Below are positions 8,013 through 16,489 of a DNA stretch of 64,000 nucleotides, piece after piece. Position 1 is the first letter of the stretch, and the number at the start of each line of letters is the position of its first letter. The notes beneath the pieces were generated by a model, which made no database searches, was not told the origin of the DNA, and saw only the letters and a list, made by a program, of their open reading frames with translations. A program made the translations under genes and the position numbers. This DNA is from Haloferax litoreum (lineage in GTDB: Archaea > Halobacteriota > Halobacteria > Halobacteriales > Haloferacaceae), in assembly GCF_009674605.1 (NCBI RefSeq), contig NZ_WKJO01000001.1:1550001-1614000 (forward strand), written 5' to 3'.

Positions 8013-8407
8013 CCGTCCGCCTCGCCCGCCCCGAGGACCGGGGCACACTCTCGTCGCTCCACGGACTTCTCAGCCACCCGTCCCCCGAACTCTTCGACGC
8101 GTGGCCAGCCGTCGGAACGCTCCTCGTCTCCGTCGATTCTGACGACCATCCGGTGGGCTATCTCCTCGGCGTCGGCGACCACCTCGCCGAACTCGTCGTC
8201 GCCCCGGACGCCCGCAGGGAGGGTCGTGCTACTGCACTCGTCGAAGCGTATCAGGCACGCCACTCGGACGCGTCGCTCACGTTACTGGTCCATCCGGAAA
8301 ACGAGGGCGCACGAGCGTGTTACGATGCACTCGGGTTCCGTCACGACGAACGTGTCGGCGACGCGTTCGACGGTGACGACGCGATTCGTCTCGTCTACGA
8401 CGGGTGA
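8009..8407 (+). CDS. GNAT family N-acetyltransferase
   Basis: 132 residues beginning VTVRLARPEDRG from a GTG that overlaps the DUF92 stop (GTGA), so probably co-translated with it; an ATG four codons earlier (7997) is the alternative. The acetyl-CoA loop is LVVAPDARREGRATALVEA and the C-terminal NEGARACYDALGFRH is typical of the fold. The strand order before the CoA loop is shorter than in RimI. Substrate unknown. Confidence 0.85.
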   Translation: MTVRLARPEDRGTLSSLHGLLSHPSPELFDAWPAVGTLLVSVDSDDHPVGYLLGVGDHLAELVVAPDARREGRATALVEAYQARHSDASLTLLVHPENEGARACYDALGFRHDERVGDAFDGDDAIRLVYDG

Positions 8408-8441
8408 GCCAACGCTATACGACAGGTGAAGTGCGACGCCC

Positions 8442-9818
8442 CTACGTCAACAGTTGGTCGGCGGTCCTGACACGGACGCTGACGGGTTTCTTCACGTACT
8501 CGCCCTTCGAACGGGCGACGAGGTCACCGACGCCGCGTTGGGCCGCGATGTCGACGAGTTTCTGACTCGCCTCGCCGTCGACGACGACGAGTCGGGGGGC
8601 CGGTTCGGTCTGTTCGAGCGTGTCGTAAATCTTCTCGACGGCGACTTCGTCCAGTAGGTCGAGTTCCGAATCGAGGAGGCGAGCGAGTCCGCTGCCGTCG
8701 GTAATCGTCTCGCGGACGTGGTCCGAAAGCGACAGCGTCGGGTGGACGGGGTCGACCGCTTCGGCGACTGCCTCGGACTCGTCGAACACGTCGTCTGGGG
8801 CGTGTTCTGCGTCTGCGCTGGTGTCGGCCTCTGTCGTCTTTTCGACGGTGACCGTCCCGCCGTTGTCGGAACTCGCTTCGGGAACCGCATCGGTGGGGCC
8901 ATCTGCGGGTGGAGTCGACGACGAACCGTCAGTCGTCGGCGACTCCGGGCGAGGGTCCGACGGAACTCCCGGCGTGTCACCGGCGGCAGCGACTGCGGCC
9001 CGGTAGTCACCGTCGTCCGGAAGCGAGGAGAATGCGACCTTGTTTCGGAGGGCACGGATGACCGCGGCGCGGTCGAGGTCCTCGACAGACTGTTTGTCGG
9101 GGGCGAACGCGACGTAGTCCACGTCGCCAACTTGCGAGAGTTCGCGGAGGATGAGTTCCCCGCCACGGTCGCCGTCCAAGAACGTCGTGACCGTGCGTTC
9201 TTGCGTGAGCGTGGCCACGTCGTCGGGGATGTTGGTCCCCTCGACGGCGACGGCGTTCTTGATACCGAATCGGAGGAGCGTCAACACGTCTGCACGACCT
9301 TCGACGACGATAATGGCGTCGGAGTCGGCGACACGTGGTCCTGCCGGCAGGCCGTGGTACTCGGTGATGTCCTCGACGCGGACGCTCTCTTTGACCTCTT
9401 CGAGAATCTCGGAAGAGGTCATGACGGTGTCGTCGAACGACTCCGTGAGCAGTTCCTTGGCGCGTTCGACGACCATCCGGCGCTTCGCTTCGCGAACGTC
9501 TTCGATGTTCGTGACTTCGATGACGGCCTGACACGGTCCGACGCGCGTGAGCGTCTCCAGCGAGGCGGCGAGGATGGCCGTCTCGACTTTGTCGAGACTA
9601 CTCGCGATGGTCATCTGACCGAACGAGTGGCCGTTTTCGGAGTCTATCTGTACGTCTATCCGACCGACCTTGGAAGATTGTTGGAGGTCACGGAGGTCGA
9701 GTTCGTCGCCGAGGAGGCCCTCGGTTTGCCCGAAGACAGCCCCGACGACGTCGCTCCGTTCGACTACTCCGTCGGCGGAGATGGAGGCGTGAATGAGATA
9801 TTTTGCAGTGTCGTCCAT
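8442..9818 (-). CDS. dnaG: archaeal DnaG (primase-like TOPRIM protein, exosome-associated)
   Basis: 458 residues beginning MDDTAKYLIHASISADGVVE, the conserved archaeal DnaG N-terminus. The TOPRIM domain has VVEGRAD at 171-177 and TTFLDGDRGG about 40 residues on (Glu and DxD metal ligands). A Pro/Ser/Thr/Asp-rich linker of about 100 residues (290-390) precedes a conserved C-terminal domain. In archaea this protein binds the RNA exosome core through Csl4 and promotes degradation of A-rich RNA; primer synthesis has also been reported. GGGAGG lies 10 nt before the ATG, and the leader is unusual (see findings). Confidence 0.95.
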   Translation of the reverse strand: MDDTAKYLIHASISADGVVERSDVVGAVFGQTEGLLGDELDLRDLQQSSKVGRIDVQIDSENGHSFGQMTIASSLDKVETAILAASLETLTRVGPCQAVIEVTNIEDVREAKRRMVVERAKELLTESFDDTVMTSSEILEEVKESVRVEDITEYHGLPAGPRVADSDAIIVVEGRADVLTLLRFGIKNAVAVEGTNIPDDVATLTQERTVTTFLDGDRGGELILRELSQVGDVDYVAFAPDKQSVEDLDRAAVIRALRNKVAFSSLPDDGDYRAAVAAAGDTPGVPSDPRPESPTTDGSSSTPPADGPTDAVPEASSDNGGTVTVEKTTEADTSADAEHAPDDVFDESEAVAEAVDPVHPTLSLSDHVRETITDGSGLARLLDSELDLLDEVAVEKIYDTLEQTEPAPRLVVVDGEASQKLVDIAAQRGVGDLVARSKGEYVKKPVSVRVRTADQLLT

Positions 9819-9827
9819 TGGTGAAGT

Positions 9828-9841
9828 CCTCCCGGAGGAGG
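9828..9841 (-). promoter_or_regulatory. Shine-Dalgarno of dnaG inside a potential hairpin
   Basis: On the transcript CCTCC-TCCG-GGAGG folds on itself, so the GGAGG that should pair with 16S rRNA can be masked. A run of ATC repeats (9841-9868) lies just before it. Leadered genes with clear ribosome binding sites are the minority in this window. Confidence 0.45.
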
Positions 9842-9889
9842 TGATGATGTGATGATGGTGATGATGTCATGGGTGGAACCCACGAACGT

Positions 9890-9900
9890 CTTTATATAAG
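9890..9900 (-). promoter_or_regulatory. TATA box of dnaG
   Basis: CTTATATAAAG on the minus strand. Expected initiation about 25 nt downstream falls near 9870, giving a leader of roughly 50 nt before the dnaG ATG. The box is near-symmetrical and could also fire to the right, but no rightward gene follows. Confidence 0.65.
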
Positions 9901-9963
9901 TCGTGCCCGAGGGAAATATCTATCGTGGCCGACGATTCGAACGCGGCAGTCGCTCCTTCACGA

Positions 9964-10707
9964 TTACGACTCTCTGCGGAGTGACGCCACTGTCTCACCA
10001 GCGGTGCGACAGAACTCGGCCGGGTCCGACGGGTCGTCGTGTTCGACGATTGCCCACTCGACGAACCCGTCTCGGGCGGCGGCGAGACAGGCGTCGACGT
10101 CGAGTTCCCCATCCCCGAGCGAGACGGGACGACCACCACGCTCGGCGTCCGCATCGAGGACCACGTCTTTGAGGTGAACGAGTGGCGTGCGGTCGGCGTA
10201 TCGGTCGAGATAGTCGACGGGGTCGTATCCGGCGGCCAGCACCCACGCGAGGTCCAGTTCGAACCCCACGCCGGATTCCTCGGCGAGTCTGTCGAGTGCG
10301 GGTTCGCCCGCGACGGTCTGGAGTTCGTGGTCGTGGTTGTGATAGAGGAGTCTGAACCCTCGGTCGTCACACTTCGCCGTCAGGTCGTCGAGTCGGTGTG
10401 CTGTCTCGTCGACTGTCTGAGCGTCTGCGAACGCCTCTGGTGGGAGGTAGGGGACGACGAGTGTCTCCACGCCGAGTGCGCCGTATCGTTCGCAGACTGC
10501 GTCGAGGTCGGATTCGAGTTCGTCGACACCGACGTGTGCGGCGGGTGCCGTCAGGCCCGTGTCGGACAGTGTCGTCCGTATCGTGTCGCCGTCGTCGAAT
10601 CCCGCGAATTCGACGCCGTCGAACCCGGCGTCTGCGGCGCGTTCGACCAGCGCCGAAGTCGGTTCGTCGAGTGCGCGGAGCGAGTACAACTGGATGCCGA
10701 AGTTCAT
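9964..10707 (-). CDS. sugar phosphate isomerase/epimerase-like TIM barrel protein
   Basis: 247 residues, the normal length for AP-endonuclease-2/xylose-isomerase-like barrels (COG1082). It begins MNFGIQLYSLRALDEP; barrel strands include FDGVEFAGF, YHNHDHE and VHLKDV. Candidate metal ligands are the Glu of GVEFAG, His/Asp of NHDHEL, the Glu of FELD and the His of LVHLKD. No signal peptide. It lies next to, but is not coupled with, dnaG. Substrate unknown; inositol catabolism or sugar epimerisation are known roles of relatives. Confidence 0.85.
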   Translation of the reverse strand: MNFGIQLYSLRALDEPTSALVERAADAGFDGVEFAGFDDGDTIRTTLSDTGLTAPAAHVGVDELESDLDAVCERYGALGVETLVVPYLPPEAFADAQTVDETAHRLDDLTAKCDDRGFRLLYHNHDHELQTVAGEPALDRLAEESGVGFELDLAWVLAAGYDPVDYLDRYADRTPLVHLKDVVLDADAERGGRPVSLGDGELDVDACLAAARDGFVEWAIVEHDDPSDPAEFCRTAGETVASLRRES

Positions 10708-10896
10708 ACACCGACGCTCTCACGGGATGTGGGAAATTGTTCCGGCGGTGACCACTGTCGAGCACCGGTCACACCGGCGACGACTGCGGAAATCACAGCG
10801 ACCCCCGGATGGCATACTTCCACGCCCTATGAGTGGTCTGAGAAATTCGTCACCGCGTATTGAAGAAAAATATTCTCCAATACGATGCAACGTAGG

Positions 10897-10925
10897 ACAA
10901 TAGGGTAAGATTTACGTTCTATTGT
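10897..10925. promoter_or_regulatory. inverted repeat upstream of the DUF3311-symporter operon
   Basis: ACAATAG (10897-10903) and CTATTGT (10919-10925) form perfect 7-bp arms around 15 bp that contain GATTTACG, the likely TATA region for the ATG at 10944. An operator that brackets the TATA box would block TBP/TFB binding. Confidence 0.45.
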
Positions 10926-10943
10926 TAACTATGGTCTCCAAGC

Positions 10944-11159
10944 ATGACGAGAGCACGCATCGATTACCTCTGGATTGCGACGTTCGCAGTCCTCGTGACG
11001 TTCGCCGTCCCGTGGTTCCTCTGGGGAGATAGTCGGGTGTTCGCCGGACTTCCACTGTGGCTCTGGTGGCACATCGGCTGGATGGGACTGACAGCGGTGG
11101 TCTTTCACCTGTTCACGCGCCGGGCGTGGGACCGCGGAATCGTCGAGGGGGCCCGCTGA
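10944..11159 (+). CDS. DUF3311 small membrane protein, symporter partner
   Basis: 71 residues with two hydrophobic segments (about 8-27 and 34-57). The pattern PWFLW and LPLWLWWHIGW is characteristic of DUF3311. Its TGA shares one base with the ATG of the following SSS-family symporter. Small two-helix proteins encoded directly before SSS transporters are a recurring arrangement and are presumed accessory subunits. Confidence 0.85.
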   Translation: MTRARIDYLWIATFAVLVTFAVPWFLWGDSRVFAGLPLWLWWHIGWMGLTAVVFHLFTRRAWDRGIVEGAR

Positions 11160-12658
11160 TGGTCTCCGCACTCGGTATCCAACTCGGCGTCGTCGGCGTC
11201 TACCTCGTGGTGGCCCTCGCAGTCGGGTTGCTCGCGTACCGCCTCACGAGTAAAGACGCCGAGGACTACTACCTCGCGGGGCGCTCTATCGGAACCGTCG
11301 TCCTCCTGTTCACTACCTTCGCGACGCTCCTGTCCGCGTTCACGTTCTTCGGCGGTCCTGACCTCGCGTTCCGTGCCGGTCCCGAGTGGATTCTGGTGAT
11401 GGGCGTCATGGACGGCGTCCTGTTCGCCATCCTCTGGTACGTCGTCGGCTACAAACAGTGGCTCGTCGGCAAGGCCCACGGCTACGTGACGCTCGGCGAG
11501 ATGCTCGGTGACCGCTTCGGGTCGAAGCGCCTCCGGGCCGTCGTCGCGGGTATCAGCCTCTTTTGGCTGTTCCCGTACGTGATGCTCCAGCAGATGGGTG
11601 CCGGTGAAGCCATCGTCGGCCTCACGAACGGAATCGTCCCGTACTGGGCCGGTGCCGCCGGTATCACGGTGTTCATGATTGCCTACGTCGTCATCGCCGG
11701 TCTGCGCGGCGTCGCGTGGACCGACACGCTCCAAGGCCTGTTCATGCTCGGCGTCGTCTGGCTCGCCGTCGGGTGGGTCGCGACTGCCGCAGGCGGACCC
11801 AGTTCCCTCTCGAACGCGCTCGCGACGAACAAACCAGAGTTCCTCGCCCTCGGCGGCGGCCTCTACACCCCGCAGTTCATCATCTCGACTGCCGTTACCA
11901 TCGCCTTCGGCGTGGCGATGTTCCCGCAAATCAACCAGCGGTTCTTCGTCGCCAAGTCGGGGGCAGTCCTCAAGCGCTCGTTCGCCCTGTGGCCTGTCCT
12001 CGTCGTCTTACTGTTCGTCCCTGCCTTCATCCTCGGGACGTGGGCGGCAGGTCTCGGTATCTCGGTCCCAGAAGGCGCGAACGTCCTGCCGGTCCTCCTC
12101 AACGAGTACACGCCCGTCTGGTTCGCCGCCCTCGTCGTCGCCGGTGCGATGGCCGCGATGATGTCCTCGTCGGACTCGATGCTCCTCTCCGGGTCGTCGT
12201 ACTTCACCCGTGACCTCTACCGGCCGTTCGTCGACGCCTCGCTGAGCGAGGACCGGGAAGCGTGGATTGCGCGCATCGGTGTCGCACTGTTCGCGACGCT
12301 GACGTTCGTCGCCAGTCTGTTCCGCCCCGGAACGCTCATCGAAGTCGGTGACACCGCGTTCGGCGGGTTCGCGCAGATGGCGCTCCCCGTCATCATCGCA
12401 CTCTACTGGGCGAAGACGAACCGCTCTGGCATGTTCGCCGGCATCCTCGGTTCACAGGCGTTCTACCTTGCACACGTCTTCGTGCCGACGGTCGAACTCG
12501 CGGGCGTCTCGGTGTTCGGCCCGACGTACCTCACGTGGGACTTCGCCCTCTGGGGGATGCTCCTCTCCGCCGTCTTGACGGTCGGCGTCTCTGCGTTCAC
12601 GGCTACCGCACCCGAAGAGAACCAGCGTCGGTTCTCCGAAGGACTGCGAGCCGACTGA
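11159..12658 (+). CDS. sodium:solute symporter (SSS family)
   Basis: 499 residues and about 13 membrane helices. The start MVSALGIQLGVVGVYL is chosen at the ATG overlapping the DUF3311 stop; the frame is open further upstream, inside that gene. SSS signatures include DYYLAGRSIGTVVL near residue 37 and, in the middle, MFPQINQRFFVAKS and MMSSSDSMLLSGSSYFTRD, the latter holding the Ser-rich sodium-site helix. It is closest in feel to pantothenate/carboxylate-type symporters, but the substrate cannot be told from sequence. Acts in the cytoplasmic membrane with the DUF3311 protein. Confidence 0.92.
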   Translation: MVSALGIQLGVVGVYLVVALAVGLLAYRLTSKDAEDYYLAGRSIGTVVLLFTTFATLLSAFTFFGGPDLAFRAGPEWILVMGVMDGVLFAILWYVVGYKQWLVGKAHGYVTLGEMLGDRFGSKRLRAVVAGISLFWLFPYVMLQQMGAGEAIVGLTNGIVPYWAGAAGITVFMIAYVVIAGLRGVAWTDTLQGLFMLGVVWLAVGWVATAAGGPSSLSNALATNKPEFLALGGGLYTPQFIISTAVTIAFGVAMFPQINQRFFVAKSGAVLKRSFALWPVLVVLLFVPAFILGTWAAGLGISVPEGANVLPVLLNEYTPVWFAALVVAGAMAAMMSSSDSMLLSGSSYFTRDLYRPFVDASLSEDREAWIARIGVALFATLTFVASLFRPGTLIEVGDTAFGGFAQMALPVIIALYWAKTNRSGMFAGILGSQAFYLAHVFVPTVELAGVSVFGPTYLTWDFALWGMLLSAVLTVGVSAFTATAPEENQRRFSEGLRAD

Positions 12659-12736
12659 GCTCTCGCGCTACCTGAACTCCGCTGACTAGCGCCTTCCGAC
12701 TCGCCCTCCGGCACACTTGCTGCCACCGTGGGGAGG

Positions 12737-12742
12737 TTTATT
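12737..12742 (+). promoter_or_regulatory. TATA box of the amphi-Trp gene
   Basis: TTTATT centred 28 bp before the ATG at 12767, with no Shine-Dalgarno between, so a leaderless transcript is expected. Confidence 0.55.
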
Positions 12743-12766
12743 CCCTTGTGCGACAATTGTTCTCTC

Positions 12767-13051
12767 ATGCCTGAAGAAGTTCTGTTCAAATCCGAGAACC
12801 GACAGAGCCGTGCCGAAATCGCGTCGTACCTCCGTGCCGTCGCCGACAAACTGGACGCTGGCGAGCCGATTACACTGAAAGCGGGCGACCAGTCCGTGAC
12901 GATGGACCCGCCGGCGTCGCCGACGTTCGAGGTGAAAGCCGAACGCGAAGGCCCCGCGGGACAACCCGGCGAACTGAGCATCGAGTTCGAACTGGAGTGG
13001 GACGAAGACGGCGGCGACGGCGGCGCGGGCGGCGGCTTGGAAATCGAGTGA
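12767..13051 (+). CDS. amphi-Trp domain-containing protein
   Basis: 94 residues, MPEEVLFKSENRQSRAEIAS. The charged EVLFKSE opening, the RAEIASYLRAVADKLDAG helix and the FEVKAERE and LSIEFELEW strands match the amphi-Trp domain, a small alpha/beta module named for a conserved amphipathic segment and Trp. A Gly/Asp-rich tail ends the protein. Amphi-Trp proteins occur widely in haloarchaea; the function is not known. Preceded by its own TATA box. Confidence 0.85.
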   Translation: MPEEVLFKSENRQSRAEIASYLRAVADKLDAGEPITLKAGDQSVTMDPPASPTFEVKAEREGPAGQPGELSIEFELEWDEDGGDGGAGGGLEIE

Positions 13052-13111
13052 GGCGGTTCGCCCGCTCCGAACGAATACTTTTTTGACACCTCTGCGAGTC
13101 GTCACGCCACC

Positions 13112-13594
13112 ATGCAGATTCGTCCACTCACCGACGACGACGTACCCTCCCTCGTCGACGACCTGTGGCTTCCCTTCGCCGACGAGATGGGTGGTATCGA
13201 CCAGTACGACGCACTGTCCGAGGACACCGACGTTCGCGCCGAGGCAGTCGAGTACCGTCGGAACCAACTCGACGACGAGGACAGACAGACGTTCGTCGCA
13301 GTGGACGACGACGCTGAACGGCGTCTCGTCGGGTATACGACCGTTTCGTATTCCGAGTCACCGCCAGTCTTCGCTCGCGGGGCGGTTGCGAAAGTGAAAG
13401 ACCTCTACGTCGCGCCCGACGCTCGGGGCGACGGACTCGGAACACGATTACTCGAACGGGTACACGAGTGGGGGCGCGAACGCGGGTGTGAACGCGCCGC
13501 GTTGAGCGTCCACGTCCGCAACGAGGCGGCACAGTCCTGCTACGAGTCGATGGGGTACGAGACGCGGTACGTGAAGATGGACCGACCCCTGTGA
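13112..13594 (+). CDS. GNAT family N-acetyltransferase
   Basis: 160 residues. The acetyl-CoA loop is DLYVAPDARGDGLGTRLLER, containing the R-G-D-G-L-G form of the Q/RxxGxG/A motif, and NEAAQSCYESMGYETRYVKM is the standard C-terminal substrate-side segment. The N-terminal MQIRPLTDDDVPSLVD is typical of the fold. Monocistronic by spacing. Substrate unknown. Confidence 0.88.
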   Translation: MQIRPLTDDDVPSLVDDLWLPFADEMGGIDQYDALSEDTDVRAEAVEYRRNQLDDEDRQTFVAVDDDAERRLVGYTTVSYSESPPVFARGAVAKVKDLYVAPDARGDGLGTRLLERVHEWGRERGCERAALSVHVRNEAAQSCYESMGYETRYVKMDRPL

Positions 13595-13618
13595 ATCGCC
13601 GGACGACACCGATATCTA

Positions 13619-13636
13619 CCCCCGCGATTTCGGGGG
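13619..13636. terminator. GC-rich stem-loop after the GNAT gene
   Basis: CCCCCG-CGATTT-CGGGGG, a perfect 6-bp GC stem 25 bp after the stop of the preceding gene. There is no T-run, so this is a possible processing or pausing hairpin rather than a clear terminator. Confidence 0.3.
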
Positions 13637-13691
13637 CGTCATTCGACCACTAAACCCGAACCCTCAAATCTCCGCACACTAACCCCCGCGC

Positions 13692-14489
13692 ATGAACGAG
13701 TCGGGACACCAGGTGTTGATGGAGCAAGACGTGCTTCGTCATCGCCTGGACGACGACGACCTTCCCGAGTGGGCAGCGCAACACTATGAGACGTTCCGCG
13801 AAACGATGCTCGGTGACAACGACGGCGCACCCTTCCCGTGTTACTTCGGCGTCGAGTCTGAGCGAAACGGCGACGCCCTGTACACGTTCGTCGATTCGAT
13901 GACCGACAAAGACGCTCTGTTAGCGCTCCGGGACACGGTCTTGGAGTACCTCGACGTCTACCGCGACTACTCCGAGGCGTGTTCGCTCGTCACGTTCTTC
14001 AAACCGCCCGAAGAAGACCTGACCGAGGCCGATTACCACGAACGCCTGTGGCACATTCTTCAGTTCCTCCACGTCAACGACCCCGAACCGTGGCCGGAGG
14101 ACATTCCGACCGACCCCGACGATTCGACGTGGGAGTTCTCCTTCGGCGGCGAACCCATCTTCCCGACGACCCGCGCGCCGTTCTACGACGAGCGCCTGAG
14201 TCGCTACTGCCCGTGGGGGCTCGAAATCACGTTCCAGCCTCGGTCGCTGTTCGACGGTATCACCGCCGACACCGAGGCCGGACAGAAAGCCCGCTCCGTC
14301 ATTCAGAACCGCATCGAGGAGTACGACGGTGTCTGCCCGCACGCCGACCTCGGCGACTGGGGCGTCGAGGGTGACCGCGAGTGGCCGCAGTACATGTTCT
14401 CGTCGGACGAGTCGCAAGCACCCGACGAGTGCCCGATTCGCATCACGCGCGACCACCCGAAGGTGTCGATGGCACCGGCGGACGACTAA
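13692..14489 (+). CDS. YqcI/YcgG family protein
   Basis: 265 residues. Family hallmarks are [11 protein letters not shown] near residue 51, [21 protein letters not shown] and [15 protein letters not shown] followed by a C-terminal NRIEEYDG. No metal-binding or catalytic signature is obvious beyond conserved Cys/His/Trp residues, and there is no signal peptide. The next gene begins one base after its stop, so both are probably one transcript. Function is unknown in the family; the neighbour suggests small-molecule metabolism or detoxification. Confidence 0.82.
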   Translation: MNESGHQVLMEQDVLRHRLDDDDLPEWAAQHYETFRETMLGDNDGAPFPCYFGVESERNGDALYTFVDSMTDKDALLALRDTVLEYLDVYRDYSEACSLVTFFKPPEEDLTEADYHERLWHILQFLHVNDPEPWPEDIPTDPDDSTWEFSFGGEPIFPTTRAPFYDERLSRYCPWGLEITFQPRSLFDGITADTEAGQKARSVIQNRIEEYDGVCPHADLGDWGVEGDREWPQYMFSSDESQAPDECPIRITRDHPKVSMAPADD

Positions 14490-14490
14490 C

Positions 14491-15051
14491 ATGGTCGACC
14501 TGCCGACCGATGCCGTCCTCGTCTGCATCGATATGCAGGTCGGGTTCGACGAACCGCGGTGGGGAACACGGAACAATCCCGAGATGGAAGCGCGCGTCGC
14601 GGACTTGCTCGCCGCGTGGCGCGACGCCGACGCGCCTGTGGTCCACGTCCGACACGACTCGACGGAATCGGACTCACCGCTCCGGAGCGATAGTGGGGGT
14701 TTCGACTGGAAACCAGAAGCCGAACCAACCTCGGGCGAACCCGTGTTCACGAAGCACGTCAACAGCGGATTCGTGGGCACCGACCTCGAATCGTGGCTCC
14801 GCGACCACGGCTACACGACGCTCGTCGTCTGCGGCCTTACGACCGACCACTGCGTCTCGACGACGACGCGGATGGCCGAAAATCTCGGCTTCGAGGTGTT
14901 CCTTCCCGAGGACGCGGTTGCGACGTTCGACCGCGAGGGACACGACGGGACGCACTACTCCGCCGACGAGATGCACCGAACTGCGCTGGCGCACCTGAAC
15001 GACGAATTTGCGGCAGTCGTCGAGACGGCGGACGTGTTGGCAACTCGCTGA
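14491..15051 (+). CDS. isochorismatase-like cysteine hydrolase
   Basis: 186 residues. The fold is recognised from [14 protein letters not shown] (catalytic Asp), [16 protein letters not shown] (Lys) and [18 protein letters not shown] with the nucleophilic Cys of DHCV. This is the complete Asp-Lys-Cys triad of the nicotinamidase/isochorismatase superfamily. It lacks the metal-site motif of true nicotinamidases, so an N-carbamoyl-amide or related hydrolase is more likely. The ATG at 14491 directly follows the YqcI/YcgG stop. Confidence 0.9.
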   Translation: MVDLPTDAVLVCIDMQVGFDEPRWGTRNNPEMEARVADLLAAWRDADAPVVHVRHDSTESDSPLRSDSGGFDWKPEAEPTSGEPVFTKHVNSGFVGTDLESWLRDHGYTTLVVCGLTTDHCVSTTTRMAENLGFEVFLPEDAVATFDREGHDGTHYSADEMHRTALAHLNDEFAAVVETADVLATR

Positions 15052-15133
15052 CCACCGCGTCGGGAGCGTTCTGCCACTTGTGAAACCCGATTCGGTTACG
15101 TTCTGCCGCCTGTGTGGTGTGCTATTGTTACGC

Positions 15134-15145
15134 AAATATATTTAC
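15134..15145 (+). promoter_or_regulatory. TATA box of the MOT1-like permease
   Basis: AAATATATTTAC, a strong haloarchaeal box 24-35 bp upstream of the GTG at 15169. It supports that GTG as the real start, with a leaderless transcript. Confidence 0.65.
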
Positions 15146-15168
15146 CGAACCACAGAAAATGTCCCGCC

Positions 15169-16269
15169 GTGGGCGTCTCGTTCCTCTCTCGCGACAACCT
15201 CGCCCTCGAATTCACGTGGAACGAGTTCACGGGCGCGGTAGGAGATTCGGTTACGGTCCTCCCTATCGTCGTCGCGCTCTCACTTCTCTCGGACCTCTCG
15301 CTGACGCTCGTCCTCTTCTGGTTCGGCGTCTTCCAAATCGTCTGGGGCCTCTACTACGGCGTTCCACTGTCCGTCGAACCGATGAAAGCGCTGGCCGCAC
15401 TGGTCCTCGCGGGTACTGTCACGACGACCGAAGCACTCGTCGCCGGGGGCCTTCTCGGCGTCGTCTTACTCGGTATCGGCCGGACGAACTCACTCGAACG
15501 AGTGAGTCGGTACATCGGCGCACCCGTCGTTCGCGGTGTTCAGTTCGGCGTCGCTCTCGTCTTGCTCGAAACAGGACTCTCGCTCGGGTTCTCGGACCCC
15601 GGTCTGGCCGCCCTCGCCGGCGGTATCGTCGTCCTCGCGGTTCTCCTCGGTCGGTGGAACCTGAGCGCCTTCGCGGTGCTCCTCGTCGGTGGCGGCATCG
15701 CCGCGTTTCACACCGGTCTCCCCACGCCGACGCTCCCCTCGCTCGATGGGGCGTTCCTCGTCTCGCCTGCGGGTGTGACCGCCTCGGCAGTAGAGGGTGC
15801 CGCCGGCCAGTTGGCGATGACCGTCGGCAACGCCGCACTCGCCACGTCCGTCCTCCTCGCGGATTACTTCGACCGCGACATCTCGGCCGACGAACTCGCG
15901 ACGAGTATGGGTGTGATGAATCTCACGGCCCTCCCCTTCGGTGGGTTCCCAATGTGCCACGGAAGCGGCGGTGTCGCCGGCAAGTATGCCTTCGGCGCTC
16001 GAACCGCCGCCGCGAACGTGATTCTGGGCGTCGGGTACGTCGTCGTCGCCCTCGTCGCAGTCGAACTCGTCGCCGCGTACCCACTCGCGATGCTCGGCGT
16101 CGTGCTGACGGTTATCGCCCTCCAACTCGGCCGGACGAGTATTCAGAAGACGGACGAGTACGTGCTGGTCGTCGGGATTGGCATCCTTGGTGTGGTCGTT
16201 AATCTGGGCGTGGCGTTCGTCGCCGGTGTTGGTGTGTGGTTGGGGTGGACGCGGTGGACTGGACAGTGA
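15169..16269 (+). CDS. SulP/MOT1-like molybdate or sulfate permease
   Basis: 366 residues and about ten hydrophobic helices, without the STAS domain of classical SulP proteins. Signatures of the MOT1 group are FTGAVGDSVTVLPIVVAL near the N-terminus, YGVPLSVEPMKALAA, and MNLTALPFGGFPMCHGSGGVAGKYAFGAR. MOT1 proteins carry molybdate with high affinity. The GTG start rests on the strong TATA box 24-35 bp upstream; the frame extends back to 15112 but that would run through the promoter. No molybdenum-cofactor gene is adjacent, so the substrate is inferred from family only. Confidence 0.85.
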   Translation: MGVSFLSRDNLALEFTWNEFTGAVGDSVTVLPIVVALSLLSDLSLTLVLFWFGVFQIVWGLYYGVPLSVEPMKALAALVLAGTVTTTEALVAGGLLGVVLLGIGRTNSLERVSRYIGAPVVRGVQFGVALVLLETGLSLGFSDPGLAALAGGIVVLAVLLGRWNLSAFAVLLVGGGIAAFHTGLPTPTLPSLDGAFLVSPAGVTASAVEGAAGQLAMTVGNAALATSVLLADYFDRDISADELATSMGVMNLTALPFGGFPMCHGSGGVAGKYAFGARTAAANVILGVGYVVVALVAVELVAAYPLAMLGVVLTVIALQLGRTSIQKTDEYVLVVGIGILGVVVNLGVAFVAGVGVWLGWTRWTGQ

Positions 16270-16489
16270 GTGTCGTGAGAGAATACTCGTGGGTCGGTTG
16301 GCCGGACCGGCGAACCCCACCGCGACGTGCCACGTCGTGGCTTCGTGTGCGTACGAGCGAGAGTGACGTTCGAGACACTTTCTGCCGACCCTGAAATAGC
16401 GTCAAGTGACTCTGGGTTGTCGAGTATCGTATGTGGGGAGCGCGCATCGCACGGCGAAGACCGTCACCGAACGTGAGGTGGCAACGCCG

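Noticed and set aside
9841-9870. Poly-His coding or a microsatellite in the ATC-rich run
   Set aside because: The run is short, imperfect and lies in the dnaG leader; it is kept only as part of the leader observation.
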